From the NCBI GenBank assembly GCA_964058845.1, contig CAXKVR010000763.1:1-27110 (forward strand): 27,110 nt of DNA, read 5' to 3'. Both the position numbers and the translations under genes were made by a program. The notes beneath the pieces are model-generated. The model did no database searches and had not been told where the DNA came from. It worked only from the letters and a program-made list of their open reading frames with translations. This document shows, one piece after another, positions 18,470 through 27,110 of the stretch (positions are counted from its first letter, which is position 1; each line of letters begins with the position of its first letter). Origin of the DNA: Carex sylvatica (lineage: Eukaryota; Streptophyta; Magnoliopsida; Poales; Cyperaceae).

Positions 18470-21400
18470 TTACATACCTGAATCATCGAATAACTCAGGG
18501 TATTGCTCTCGGATCTTTGCCTCCAATTCCCACGTAGCTTCTTTCTCCGAATGACGTCCCCACTGCACCAATACCAGATCTATCACTCGGTTTCTCAATC
18601 GTTGCTCCTTTCGATCTAATACCCGCATCGGTCCTTCAGTATAAGCAAGGTTCTCGTCCAGAAACAGATTGGAATGATCGATGCAATGTGACGGATCCCG
18701 TACATATTTGCGAAGCTGCGAAACATGAAATACCGGATGAACCCGGTCCAACGCCGGTGGCAATGCCAACTCATAAGCCACGGGTCCAACTCGACTCAAA
18801 ATCTGAAATGGTCCGATGTATCGCGGACTCAGCTTACCCGAAACTCCGAATCTGTGCACTCCTCTAGTCGGAGATACACGAAGCCAAACATGCTCGCTTT
18901 CCTGAAATTCCAGCGGTCTACGGTGTATATCCGCATACTTCCTTTGTCTATCCTGAGCTGACTTCAATCGACTCAGTATCACTTGCGTTTTCTCCGCTGC
19001 TTCCTGAATCAGTTCTGGCCCAGTAGACGGATGAATACCCGTCGGTCCCCACCACAATGGTGTCCTGCAAGTTTCACCAGTCAGAGCTTCGTATGGTGGC
19101 ATCCCGATACTCGAATGGAAGCTGTTATTATATGCAAATTCCGCCAAGTGCAAATGATCGAGCCACGATCCCGGAAAACTCAAAGCACAGGCCCGTAGCA
19201 TATCTTCTAAAGTCTGAATCGTCCTTTCAGATTGTCCGTCAGTCTGAGGATGGTGCGCTGTGCTGAACCTCAACTTCGTGCCCATATTCTCTTGAAAACT
19301 CTTCCAAAAATGTGAGGTAAATCTGGTATCCCGATCAGATATGATTTCCCTCGGACATCCGTGATACTTAACAAACATTTTCAGAAATAATCCAGCTAGT
19401 GTCCGTCCCGATGTATCGGGTCCAAGCGGAATGAAATGCGCAACTTTCGTCAACGTGTCCACAATCACCCAGATAGTATCATATCGACCTGTTGTTCTCG
19501 GAAACCCTGATACAAAGTCCATGGCAATAACCTCGAATTTCCCTCGCTTCTTATCCATTGGTTGCAGCAATCCAGCTGATTTCCGTCGATCAGCTTTGAC
19601 CTGCTGGCAAACCTGGCACTTCTCTACATATCCCGTCACTTCCCTTTTCATGTTGGGCCACCAGAAATACCGTCTCAGATTCTGATACATCTTTACTTCT
19701 CCCGGATGAATCGTGTATCCAGAATCGTGTGCCTCTGATAAAACTAAGGTCTTTAACTCCGAATCATCCGGAAGGCATATACGGTTGTCAAACCGCAACA
19801 TACCTTCACTATCCAACTTGAAATGACTATCTTGGTTCGATGTTGCATACTCCCAGAATTTCTGACATTTCTGATCCCTTTGCTGAGCTACCCGGATACG
19901 ATCATGTAACTCTGGTCTTACTTCTATTACGGCGGCTATCATACTTACTCCGGCTGACTTGCTCGTGCCTGCTTCAGACTTAATCAAATGAGCTGATACT
20001 GCTTCTGCTAACTCTCCAGATATTCCGACATACAAGCTCATAAGTCTCATCTCTTCGATTAACCGCACTTCACTTGTGATCGCGGTTGCCAGGTTAACTT
20101 GACTTTTCCGACTTAAAGCATCTGCTACTACATTAGCCTTTCCTGCATGATACTGGATATCCAAATCGTAATCTTTCATTAGCTCCAGCCACCTCCTTTG
20201 CCTCAGATTCAATTCCTTCTGAGTGAAGACATATTTCAAACTCTTGTGATCGGTGAATATCTGACATTTGACGCCATATAGATAGTGTCTCCAAATCTTC
20301 AGTGCAAATATCACGGCTGCCAACTCCAAATCGTGCGTCGGATAATTTTGCTCATGCGGTCTCAACTGCCGCGATGCATACGCAATGACTTGGCCTTCTT
20401 GCATCAATACACAACCTAAACCCGCACGAGAAGCGTCGGTAAACACCGTGTAATCCTTTCCAGTTATTGGCATAGTTAGAATCGGTGCTGAAACTAACCG
20501 ACTCTTTAATTCCTCAAAACTCCTTTCCTGTTTTTCGCCCCATTCGAACTTAACACCTTTATGCAGTAATGCCGTAAGTGGTCGGGCTAACTGCGAGAAT
20601 CCTTTAACAAATCTGCGGTAATACCCGGCCAAGCCGAGGAAACTTCGAATTTCTGTAACTGTGGTTGGCCTCTTCCATTCCGTAACTGCTCGTATCTTTT
20701 CCGGATCCACTGCCAAACCCTCGCCTGACACAATATGCCCCAAGAAAGCCACTTTGTTCATCCAAAACTCGCACTTCGAAAATTTTGCATACAACTTGTG
20801 ATCCCTCAGTCTTTGCAGTACAACCCTCAGATGCTCTTCATGCTCCTCCATCGATCGGGAATAAATCAATATATCATCTATAAACACTACTACACTTGTA
20901 TCCAACAAATCCCGAAAAACTCGTTGCATTAAATCCATAAAAGCTGCCGGTGCGTTTGTCAATCCGAATGGCATGACCCGGTACTCATAATGCCCGTACC
21001 GAGTTCGGAAAGCTGTCTTTTCTACGTCACTTGAGTTGATACGGAGCTGATGATACCCGGTTCTCAGATCAATCTTGGAATAAACCGAGGATCCTTGCAA
21101 TTGATCGAATAAGTCATCGATCCTCGGTAACGGGTACTTGTTCTTCACAGTAACCTTATTCAGCTCGCGGTAATCGATGCATAACCTCAATGTACCATCC
21201 TTCTTTCTCACGAATAACACCGGTGCTCCCCAGGGTGAGGTACTCGGTCGGATAAAGCCCTTTTCCAACATTTCTTCTAGCTGCACCTTCAGCTCTTTCA
21301 GCTCAGCTGGTGCCATTCTGTACGGTGCCTTCGATATTGGTAGTGTGCCCGGCATCAGATTGATATTAAAATCCACTTCACGATCCGGCGGTAAACCTGT

Positions 21401-23062
21401 AATCTCATCAGGAAATACGTCTGCAAACTCTGCAACAACTGGAATGTCAGATATCTCCGAAACCTTAATGTTGGTACTCATAACCATTATCAAGTAGGCT
21501 GGACACCCAGACTCTATCAGGTGTCTCGTCTCAATTGCAGAAACATACGGTACCATCTCCTTGGCTCCTCTACACTTAAAGACACACGAACCTCCTGGCA
21601 AACTAAACAGAACAGACCGATGCACGCAATCTATGGTGGCTACATGCTTGACTAGCCAATCAAAACCCAGTAAGGCATCATAGTCGGTTATATCCATAAC
21701 CAACATATCTGCGGTAAAATCCCTTCCATCTACTCGTACCTTCAGGTCTCGGCAAGTTCGTGCAATTTTGGTAGTTGAACCGAGAGGGGTATTAATGTTC
21801 AATACTCGCCCGCTCGATTCGGTAGCCCACCCACATTTATCCACTAATGCACTCGCAATGATTGAATGGCTACAACCCGTATCAACTAACACATATGCAA
21901 GATAGCCCGAGATAGAGATTATACCTGCCATCAGATCCGTCTGAGTAGGAACCGGTGCTATCTCGGTGCTCTCCTCAGGCAACTCAACTACATCTATAGC
22001 TCTCATGCTAACCCTTCCTCCATTTCTGCCTCCCCGCTGCTGCGGTGCCATACCTCGACTCCTGATCAACGGTAAGCCTCCACGTCCTTGCCCCTGCGGT
22101 ACTCTATAACCCGCACCGCTGCTACTGCCTCCAGCTGAACCCGAATAAGTGTTCGGGCAATCCTTAATCCAATGATCAGTGCTGCCACAACGAAAGCAGG
22201 TCTGTTTCAAGCGGCGACACTGAGACTCGGTGTGTGGCATATTGCAATGACGACACCATGGCCTAGGAGCTCCAGGAGTGAAACTCGGTACATCCTGACC
22301 TCCAGTTGGGTATCGAGGAGCTGGTGGTCTAGCCCCCGATCCACTAGCCTGCTGGCGCGAGTCAAATTTAGGTCTGACATTTCTTGCTTGGCTTTGTTGC
22401 CTGCTTCTCTTGAGATACATTTCTGTTTCTTCCGCACACTTCATCAAAGCTGGAATCCCTTCTGCCGGAGTGTGATGTATCGCCAGTGCAACCCTCGGAT
22501 CCAACCCGTCTAAATACTGCCTTCGGTATCTCACAACATCCCCCTTAACATCAGGTGCATATCTAGACAACTCATAGAACCTCCGGTTGTAATCCTCAAC
22601 AGATCTCTCATTCTGTTTTAAGTTCAGAAACTGGCTTCTCAGAGCTTCTTTGTGCAAGCTACTCAGAAATTGTTCTCCGAATCTCCGTTCGAACTCCTCC
22701 CATGTAATACCTTGCGCAACCCCCGCGTATTCAATCTTTATACCATCCCACCAGTATCTACCCGTCTTTTCCAGCAACTGCACAGCTAACTCCACTTTAT
22801 TTCCTTCCGGTACTCGGCACAGCTCAAATTTATCTTTTACTCCTGAGATCCATTCTTCAGCTGCGGTGTATCCCCCCGATCCGTCAAACTGAGGGGGTTT
22901 CAACCTCATAAATGTTTCATAAAGCTGACGGAACTCTTCTCCAGCTGTTCCGGCTCCTGCTGCTTGTCCTTGATTTGCCCTTTCATTTGCGGTACGGCCC
23001 CTTTCATAGGCCTCCAGCAAGATCTCGGCAAATTCTCTTTCTGCGAATCCCCTTTCACCCAT
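18470..23062 (-). CDS. Gag-Pol polyprotein, Tekay-like Ty3/gypsy, 1530 residues
   Basis: One continuous frame encodes the capsid and all replication enzymes. Gag spans about 1-310, with a C-x2-C-x3-H-x4-C variant knuckle (C270, C273, H277, C282) and a canonical CCHC knuckle (C289, C292, H297, C302). The protease active site VDTG is at 393-396. RT spans about 580-780, with D665 in KIDL and FIDD at 727-730. RNase H has D876, E913, D938 and D981. Integrase has an HHCC zinc site (H1112, H1119, C1149, C1152), a catalytic D1182, D1243, E1279 triad with 35-residue spacing, and a GPF motif at 1417-1419. The tail [18 protein letters not shown] (1501-1518) with YPELF resembles the aromatic-poor chromodomain-like motif of Tekay elements. 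The length is usual for chromoviruses, and no stop or shift is present. The ATG at 23062 lies 168 bases from the LTR and precedes all Gag homology. Confidence 0.97.
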   Translation of the reverse strand: MGERGFAEREFAEILLEAYERGRTANERANQGQAAGAGTAGEEFRQLYETFMRLKPPQFDGSGGYTAAEEWISGVKDKFELCRVPEGNKVELAVQLLEKTGRYWWDGIKIEYAGVAQGITWEEFERRFGEQFLSSLHKEALRSQFLNLKQNERSVEDYNRRFYELSRYAPDVKGDVVRYRRQYLDGLDPRVALAIHHTPAEGIPALMKCAEETEMYLKRSRQQSQARNVRPKFDSRQQASGSGARPPAPRYPTGGQDVPSFTPGAPRPWCRHCNMPHTESQCRRLKQTCFRCGSTDHWIKDCPNTYSGSAGGSSSGAGYRVPQGQGRGGLPLIRSRGMAPQQRGGRNGGRVSMRAIDVVELPEESTEIAPVPTQTDLMAGIISISGYLAYVLVDTGCSHSIIASALVDKCGWATESSGRVLNINTPLGSTTKIARTCRDLKVRVDGRDFTADMLVMDITDYDALLGFDWLVKHVATIDCVHRSVLFSLPGGSCVFKCRGAKEMVPYVSAIETRHLIESGCPAYLIMVMSTNIKVSEISDIPVVAEFADVFPDEITGLPPDREVDFNINLMPGTLPISKAPYRMAPAELKELKVQLEEMLEKGFIRPSTSPWGAPVLFVRKKDGTLRLCIDYRELNKVTVKNKYPLPRIDDLFDQLQGSSVYSKIDLRTGYHQLRINSSDVEKTAFRTRYGHYEYRVMPFGLTNAPAAFMDLMQRVFRDLLDTSVVVFIDDILIYSRSMEEHEEHLRVVLQRLRDHKLYAKFSKCEFWMNKVAFLGHIVSGEGLAVDPEKIRAVTEWKRPTTVTEIRSFLGLAGYYRRFVKGFSQLARPLTALLHKGVKFEWGEKQERSFEELKSRLVSAPILTMPITGKDYTVFTDASRAGLGCVLMQEGQVIAYASRQLRPHEQNYPTHDLELAAVIFALKIWRHYLYGVKCQIFTDHKSLKYVFTQKELNLRQRRWLELMKDYDLDIQYHAGKANVVADALSRKSQVNLATAITSEVRLIEEMRLMSLYVGISGELAEAVSAHLIKSEAGTSKSAGVSMIAAVIEVRPELHDRIRVAQQRDQKCQKFWEYATSNQDSHFKLDSEGMLRFDNRICLPDDSELKTLVLSEAHDSGYTIHPGEVKMYQNLRRYFWWPNMKREVTGYVEKCQVCQQVKADRRKSAGLLQPMDKKRGKFEVIAMDFVSGFPRTTGRYDTIWVIVDTLTKVAHFIPLGPDTSGRTLAGLFLKMFVKYHGCPREIISDRDTRFTSHFWKSFQENMGTKLRFSTAHHPQTDGQSERTIQTLEDMLRACALSFPGSWLDHLHLAEFAYNNSFHSSIGMPPYEALTGETCRTPLWWGPTGIHPSTGPELIQEAAEKTQVILSRLKSAQDRQRKYADIHRRPLEFQESEHVWLRVSPTRGVHRFGVSGKLSPRYIGPFQILSRVGPVAYELALPPALDRVHPVFHVSQLRKYVRDPSHCIDHSNLFLDENLAYTEGPMRVLDRKEQRLRNRVIDLVLVQWGRHSEKEATWELEAKIREQYPELFDDSGM

Positions 23063-23230
23063 AATCTATTCAGATATCAGAACAGTTCAGTTCACAGATC
23101 AGATATCAGAACAGTTCATTTCACAAATCAGTTAATCTATCTTTACTTACTAACCCATACTTAACCCAGTCGCTTATCCTGTCAGGTCTGGTTAGGCGTT
23201 TAAACCATTGCTCTGATACCACCTCAATAC
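23063..23230 (-). other. Untranslated leader of the Tekay-like element
   Basis: 168 bases between the 5' LTR and the gag ATG. Apart from the PBS it contains a short direct repeat (cagatatcagaacagttca at 23070-23088, repeated as agatatcagaacagttcatt at 23101-23120). Its role is unknown; packaging or dimerisation signals usually lie in this region. Confidence 0.7.
23205..23221 (-). other. Primer-binding site (initiator tRNA-Met)
   Basis: On the sense strand TGGTATCAGAGC (23221-23210) matches the complement of the plant initiator tRNA-Met 3' end; AATGG follows. It lies nine bases after the 5' LTR. This is the usual primer site of plant Ty3/gypsy elements. Confidence 0.9.
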
Positions 23231-26200
23231 TGTCACACCCCGAGATCAGGGGCATGACGGTATCGCCGTGAATATATAGATCGTATATATTCACTAGGCA
23301 TTTACGATGAGATAAATGGTGTTTTTATCCCAAACCGAACACTTAATCTATTTTATTAAATCTGAAATCAGTTTAAAACTGATCCGAAACTTTTCAAAAC
23401 TTTTATACATGCCTTTGTAAATTCGATTCGATAAAACCAATAGAACAATGACTTATCATATCAGAAAACCAAATTAAATATCAGGTACCGTGGAGTATAG
23501 ACCCTCCACGCCGGTCATCCCACCCGTATTCATTTAAACCCCCAAATTCATATCATGTCACAACAAAAACATATCTGCAAAAGACCATATAACTTTTAAA
23601 ACATAAACTTTGAGAACATAAAAGCATACATACACATAGCATGGAAAGCATAAAGCAAGCACATAAAATTTTAAAACATAAATCGAAACCGTTTAAAAAT
23701 ATTTACGCAAGTCCGGTTAGCTGGATATATATACAACAAAAGTTGATCCAAGTACTAAACAAGTACAAAGATCTCAAAAACAGGGCATACATATACCTAA
23801 CACCTCAGATAGCTCACCGTCTGATCCCGAAAAACCTCTAGTCCTTCTTTCCTGAAATGTTTCACAAGGAAACGGGTGAGAAAAACCTTTTCGCGGTTTA
23901 TCTCAGTGCCGAAGCTACTGGATTTATCAGATATTCACGTCAGAATTAAATACGGAACTAAAATAAGAATTAAAGCATGATTGCAAAGCTTTGAATCGAT
24001 AATCAAATGAATCTATATCTTTAAATGCCTTTAAACAGAATCATCAGAAACATATCAGAATATTGGGTCTTAATTAAACTCAGATATCTGGTAGCACATG
24101 CAGATGTTCCACCGAACTGGTCCCAGAACATACCTGCATCTGTAGGGTTACATACACCTACAGATGTCGCTCCCCGTGCAGTCAAATCAGACTCTCATCT
24201 GCAGTGCTTTGGCTTAACCATTTACAAAAGACTGGTTCTAAATCAGACATTACAGTTCCAATCATACAGATATATCTTTTCCAGTATTTAGTTCCAGAAA
24301 TCAGAGCAGAAATCAGAATAACAGAATCTTATATACCACAGTTATAGTCACAGAATAACAGATCCCCATTCCAACCGGTTTGGACTCAGAGGGGTCGTTC
24401 CCCAATGCGCATATGGTTCCCGAAATCGAAATCTAGTGTATACTCTAGATTTCGCAGAACAGAATATCACTTACAGTGATATATATATATATAATAGTAG
24501 CAATTCACTGTGGTTTCATTCTCTATCAGAATCAGAATAACAGTTCAATCGGTAAACCATACCAGAATGCAGATCAACAGATAAAACAGTTCAATTAGTT
24601 ATGCAATGCTCAGATGATGCTTGAAATCAGAAATTCAAAATGCAATTTAAAAACGTCCTATTTAATTCCTAATTGAACCTCAGGAAAAATCCCGTGAACC
24701 CCCGCACCTTTGTACTTTTCGTGTCGCTTACGGTTGGTCTGAACTCCTTTCGGTATTCCGGGATTCACCTGATTGTCCTGCTAAACCTGCTATAACATAC
24801 AGTTACACGCTGTATTAAATCCTTACTCTATGTTCGATAAGTTACGCTTCGATCGGTACGTTTTTATGTAATTTATTTGACTTAATTCATTTCTGAATTT
24901 TCAGATTTTATACTATGGTTGCGGCCCGCAGGAGGTCTCCTTGCGGCCCGCAAGTCACCATACACATACCATTACGGCCCGCAAAGATTGGTACAGAAGT
25001 GTTTTAAGCTTTGTTTGCAACCGAATTCCGATCGGTTTCGATCGAAACTCGTTCTAAACACCGTATATTGGTTCCTAACATGTTGTAGGTTGGTACGGTA
25101 GAGTTTTCATATCAATTGATATCATGTATACCTGATACCGGTTTGGTACCGGTGCTAACTTGCTCGATTAGCAAACAATTCAGATTTTTGGTTATCGATA
25201 ATATACAAGATTGGTATTCATGGTGCATATACCTATCTATATCATGCAACACATATACTCTAAGTTCTTGGTACCAACTTAATTACCCAATTAATCCTCG
25301 ATTCGGATCGAAACTCGGTATAACAATCGAATCGATACAAAATTGAAATGCATGATACTTATTCAATTCAAATACACATATATATATTCAATTAATCATC
25401 ATGCAAATCGATTTCAATCAAAGTTAGGGTTTCGATACTCAGATTTTCAGAACTTCGATCAAATCTCAGAAAATTCGATGCAGAACGATTTAGAAACCTC
25501 AATTATACAAATTAACACCTTAATTTCAGAATCTAAACAAACCCTAACTAAATTTTCGGATTCAAAGTGAAATCTTAAGAAATCGGTATAAAATCAAGAA
25601 ATCAACAAGTAATTCGAATGGAATTCGATCAATTCAACACGGTTTCGCATTTCTAACAAAAATCGATTCAATTCGACAATTAGGGTTTCAAGGGAGATGA
25701 AATATACCAAATTGAAGAGAAGGAGATGATCAAGGTGGTAGTGCTTTGCTCCAAACTCGATTTCGCGTACGTCTGATCGATTCGGTGTACTCGGATCTCA
25801 CTTTTTTCTCTCTTCTCACCTTCTCCCTCTCTTTTCCTCTTTATTTCCGCCACCCACCACACACACCCGTATACACACAAGAGTCACGGCCAAAGGAAGA
25901 GAAAAGGCCAAGGTTTTTGATTAATTTTGGCAATTTTGCTAATAGGCCCATTAAACTTCCAATATTGCATATATGTAAATTTTTCAAGAAAAGCCCTTGC
26001 TTAATTTAAATAGAAATTTGCATTATAGCATATATATACATATAGATATATTCATATGTATAATTTAATGATCCATTTGATATTTCAATTCGGATAGGTT
26101 TATTTTTATTCGATCAAATCAGAAATTCGATTCTAAATGCCTCGACTCAGAAAATTCAGAATAAAATTAGAAAAATATATCAAGGCATCAGATTTAAATT

Positions 26201-26274
26201 CGGAAAAATTCAGATGAACTTAATATTTCGAAATTTTTATTATTTTAATATTCTTCAGATTTCACTACGTCACA
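23231..26274 (-). repeat. 5' LTR of the Tekay-like element
   Basis: Promoter-bearing LTR for the minus-strand transcript. It is an exact-length duplicate of 15384-18427, offset by 7847, with the same hairpins, GC-rich near-palindromes and telo-boxes. A transcription start could not be placed with confidence. Confidence 0.96.
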
Positions 26275-26279
26275 GAACC
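26275..26279. repeat. Right target-site duplication GAACC
   Basis: Equals 15379-15383 on the other side of the Tekay-like element. Five base pairs is the usual size for Ty3/gypsy integrase. Confidence 0.93.
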
Positions 26280-26822
26280 TCAGACCTGTTATCGCGTGAA
26301 ATATGCATCATAATCCAATACCCAATTCAAAATTCAATTCAATCAAACAATTCGAAAATATAAATTATAGAGAAGTCCAGTTAGCTGATAGCGATCAATC
26401 AAGAATTCAAATCTAACTGCAACGATGATTTAGAATCAACACGACATAGACGAAATTCAAATCAACACGATATAGTAGAAATTCCAATCAGACAATAATT
26501 CAAATAGTATTGAATATCAAAATTTTGTATCAAAATATTTCTTTTGATTTTCCAATTTATTTTCTACTTTCTCTCTTTTTTTCAGTTCGGTTTGTTTTTC
26601 TCTTTTTCTTTTACTCTATTGAATTTAGAGAGGGGGAGAGATATCCTTTTATGGGATAAGTATGGCGGTAAGGGATTTACCATGAATAACGCACGTGGCA
26701 TCTATTGCCACATTAGTTTTTTTTTTTACGTTTTGTTTTGCAAATTGAATCTTATAATTTCTAAATATTACATATAGGTCCAAAATAAATTAAGAAAAAT
26801 AATTAAATTACCGGATCTTACA
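26280..26822 (-). repeat. Second family B LTR, right part
   Basis: Co-linear with 3105-3263 and then 10112-10367: taatccaatacccaattc early, cacgtggca...ccacat in the middle, ending ATCTTACA. A 77-codon plus-strand frame at 26544-26777 has no domain and reflects low-complexity LTR sequence. Confidence 0.8.
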
Positions 26823-27110
26823 AATTCTCTCCCTTCAAAAAAATTTTATTCTCAAAATTCAAACAAATGATATTCATATCGAAAGGAACATATAAACGAT
26901 GTTCAAATCAAATTTATTATATACAAATCAATCGCTATAGATAATCAAATTGAATGAAAATAATTTGGATAATTATTACAAAATCAATATCATTTAAATT
27001 TAATACTTGGTGTAAAATAATGTGTTAAATAAATCAAATAAAACTTTAAGAATAATATTTTTTATAGACAAATTTCAATTTTAAACAAGTATATAAGTTT
27101 AAAATTTATT
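26823..27110 (-). other. Family B internal 3' region at window edge
   Basis: Begins with the purine-tract complement aattctctcccttc, then a hairpin at 26841-26860, and aligns with 10368-10636 for the rest of the window. The element continues beyond 27110, so any coding part is out of view. Confidence 0.72.

Larger units (their letters stand above)
15384..26274 (-). mobile_element. Complete Tekay-like Ty3/gypsy retrotransposon (chromovirus)
   Basis: A 10891-bp element on the minus strand with two 3044-bp LTRs (15384-18427 and 23231-26274). Each begins TGTCACACC and ends GTCACA, and the element is flanked by the 5-bp duplication GAACC (15379-15383 and 26275-26279). Between the LTRs lie, in sense order, a PBS (23221-23205), an uninterrupted gag-pol frame (23062-18470) and a PPT (18441-18428). 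Every stretch of the LTRs I compared was identical and the spacing is exactly 7847 bp throughout, so insertion is very recent. Long LTRs, a single gag-pol frame and a chromodomain-like tail after integrase point to the Tekay/Del lineage. All parts needed for autonomous movement appear present; activity is not shown. Confidence 0.96.

Noticed and set aside
18725..22892. Several plus-strand frames opposite gag-pol
   Set aside because: They are antisense shadows of a strongly coding minus-strand frame.

Overview
The window is repeat-dominated DNA from a flowering plant, probably a eudicot. The evidence is AT-rich spacers, plant-type LINE, CACTA, SINE and Ty3/gypsy elements, GT-AG introns, and gene fragments that resemble plant epoxide hydrolase, callose synthase and an LRK10L-type receptor kinase. 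I cannot name the species. Almost everything is transposable-element sequence. The only candidate for an ordinary host gene is a two-exon reading frame at 12604-13300 (minus) of unknown function, with a TATA box at 13427-13435.

Left part (1-2360): two diverged copies of an unidentified repeat, with a tRNA-derived SINE (640-766, perfect 10-bp target-site duplication) between them, then a plus-strand LINE reverse-transcriptase fragment (1458-1915) abutting a decayed receptor-kinase fragment (about 1945-2335, minus).

Middle (2360-11990): a four-level nest. The outer layer is the 3' end of a minus-strand plant LINE, whose C-terminal reading frame is split between 10795-11990 and 2360-2701. It is interrupted by an internally deleted Ty3/gypsy element (2702-10794, 5-bp duplication ATCTC). 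The 3' LTR of that element is interrupted by a non-autonomous CACTA transposon (3264-10108, 3-bp duplication TAA). The CACTA element holds four arrays of palindromic CACTGAC/GTCAGTG repeats, no recognisable transposase, and broken exon-intron copies of parts of an epoxide hydrolase (7614-7852) and a callose synthase (8728-9510).

Right part (12600-27110): the small two-exon gene, a long imperfect inverted repeat behind its promoter (13480-13700), and a short poly(A) retro-insertion (14634-14705). A second LTR of the same old gypsy family (15000-15383 plus 26280-26822) is split by a structurally complete Tekay-like chromovirus (15384-26274, minus strand). That element has two 3044-bp LTRs with no difference seen by eye, a PBS, a PPT, a 5-bp duplication GAACC and one uninterrupted 1530-codon gag-pol frame. 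It looks very young and possibly capable of movement.

The observations most worth following up are the CACTA element with captured gene fragments, the fully readable nest with matching duplications, and a small hairpin next to the polypurine tract whose stem is kept by compensatory and wobble changes between two gypsy families.
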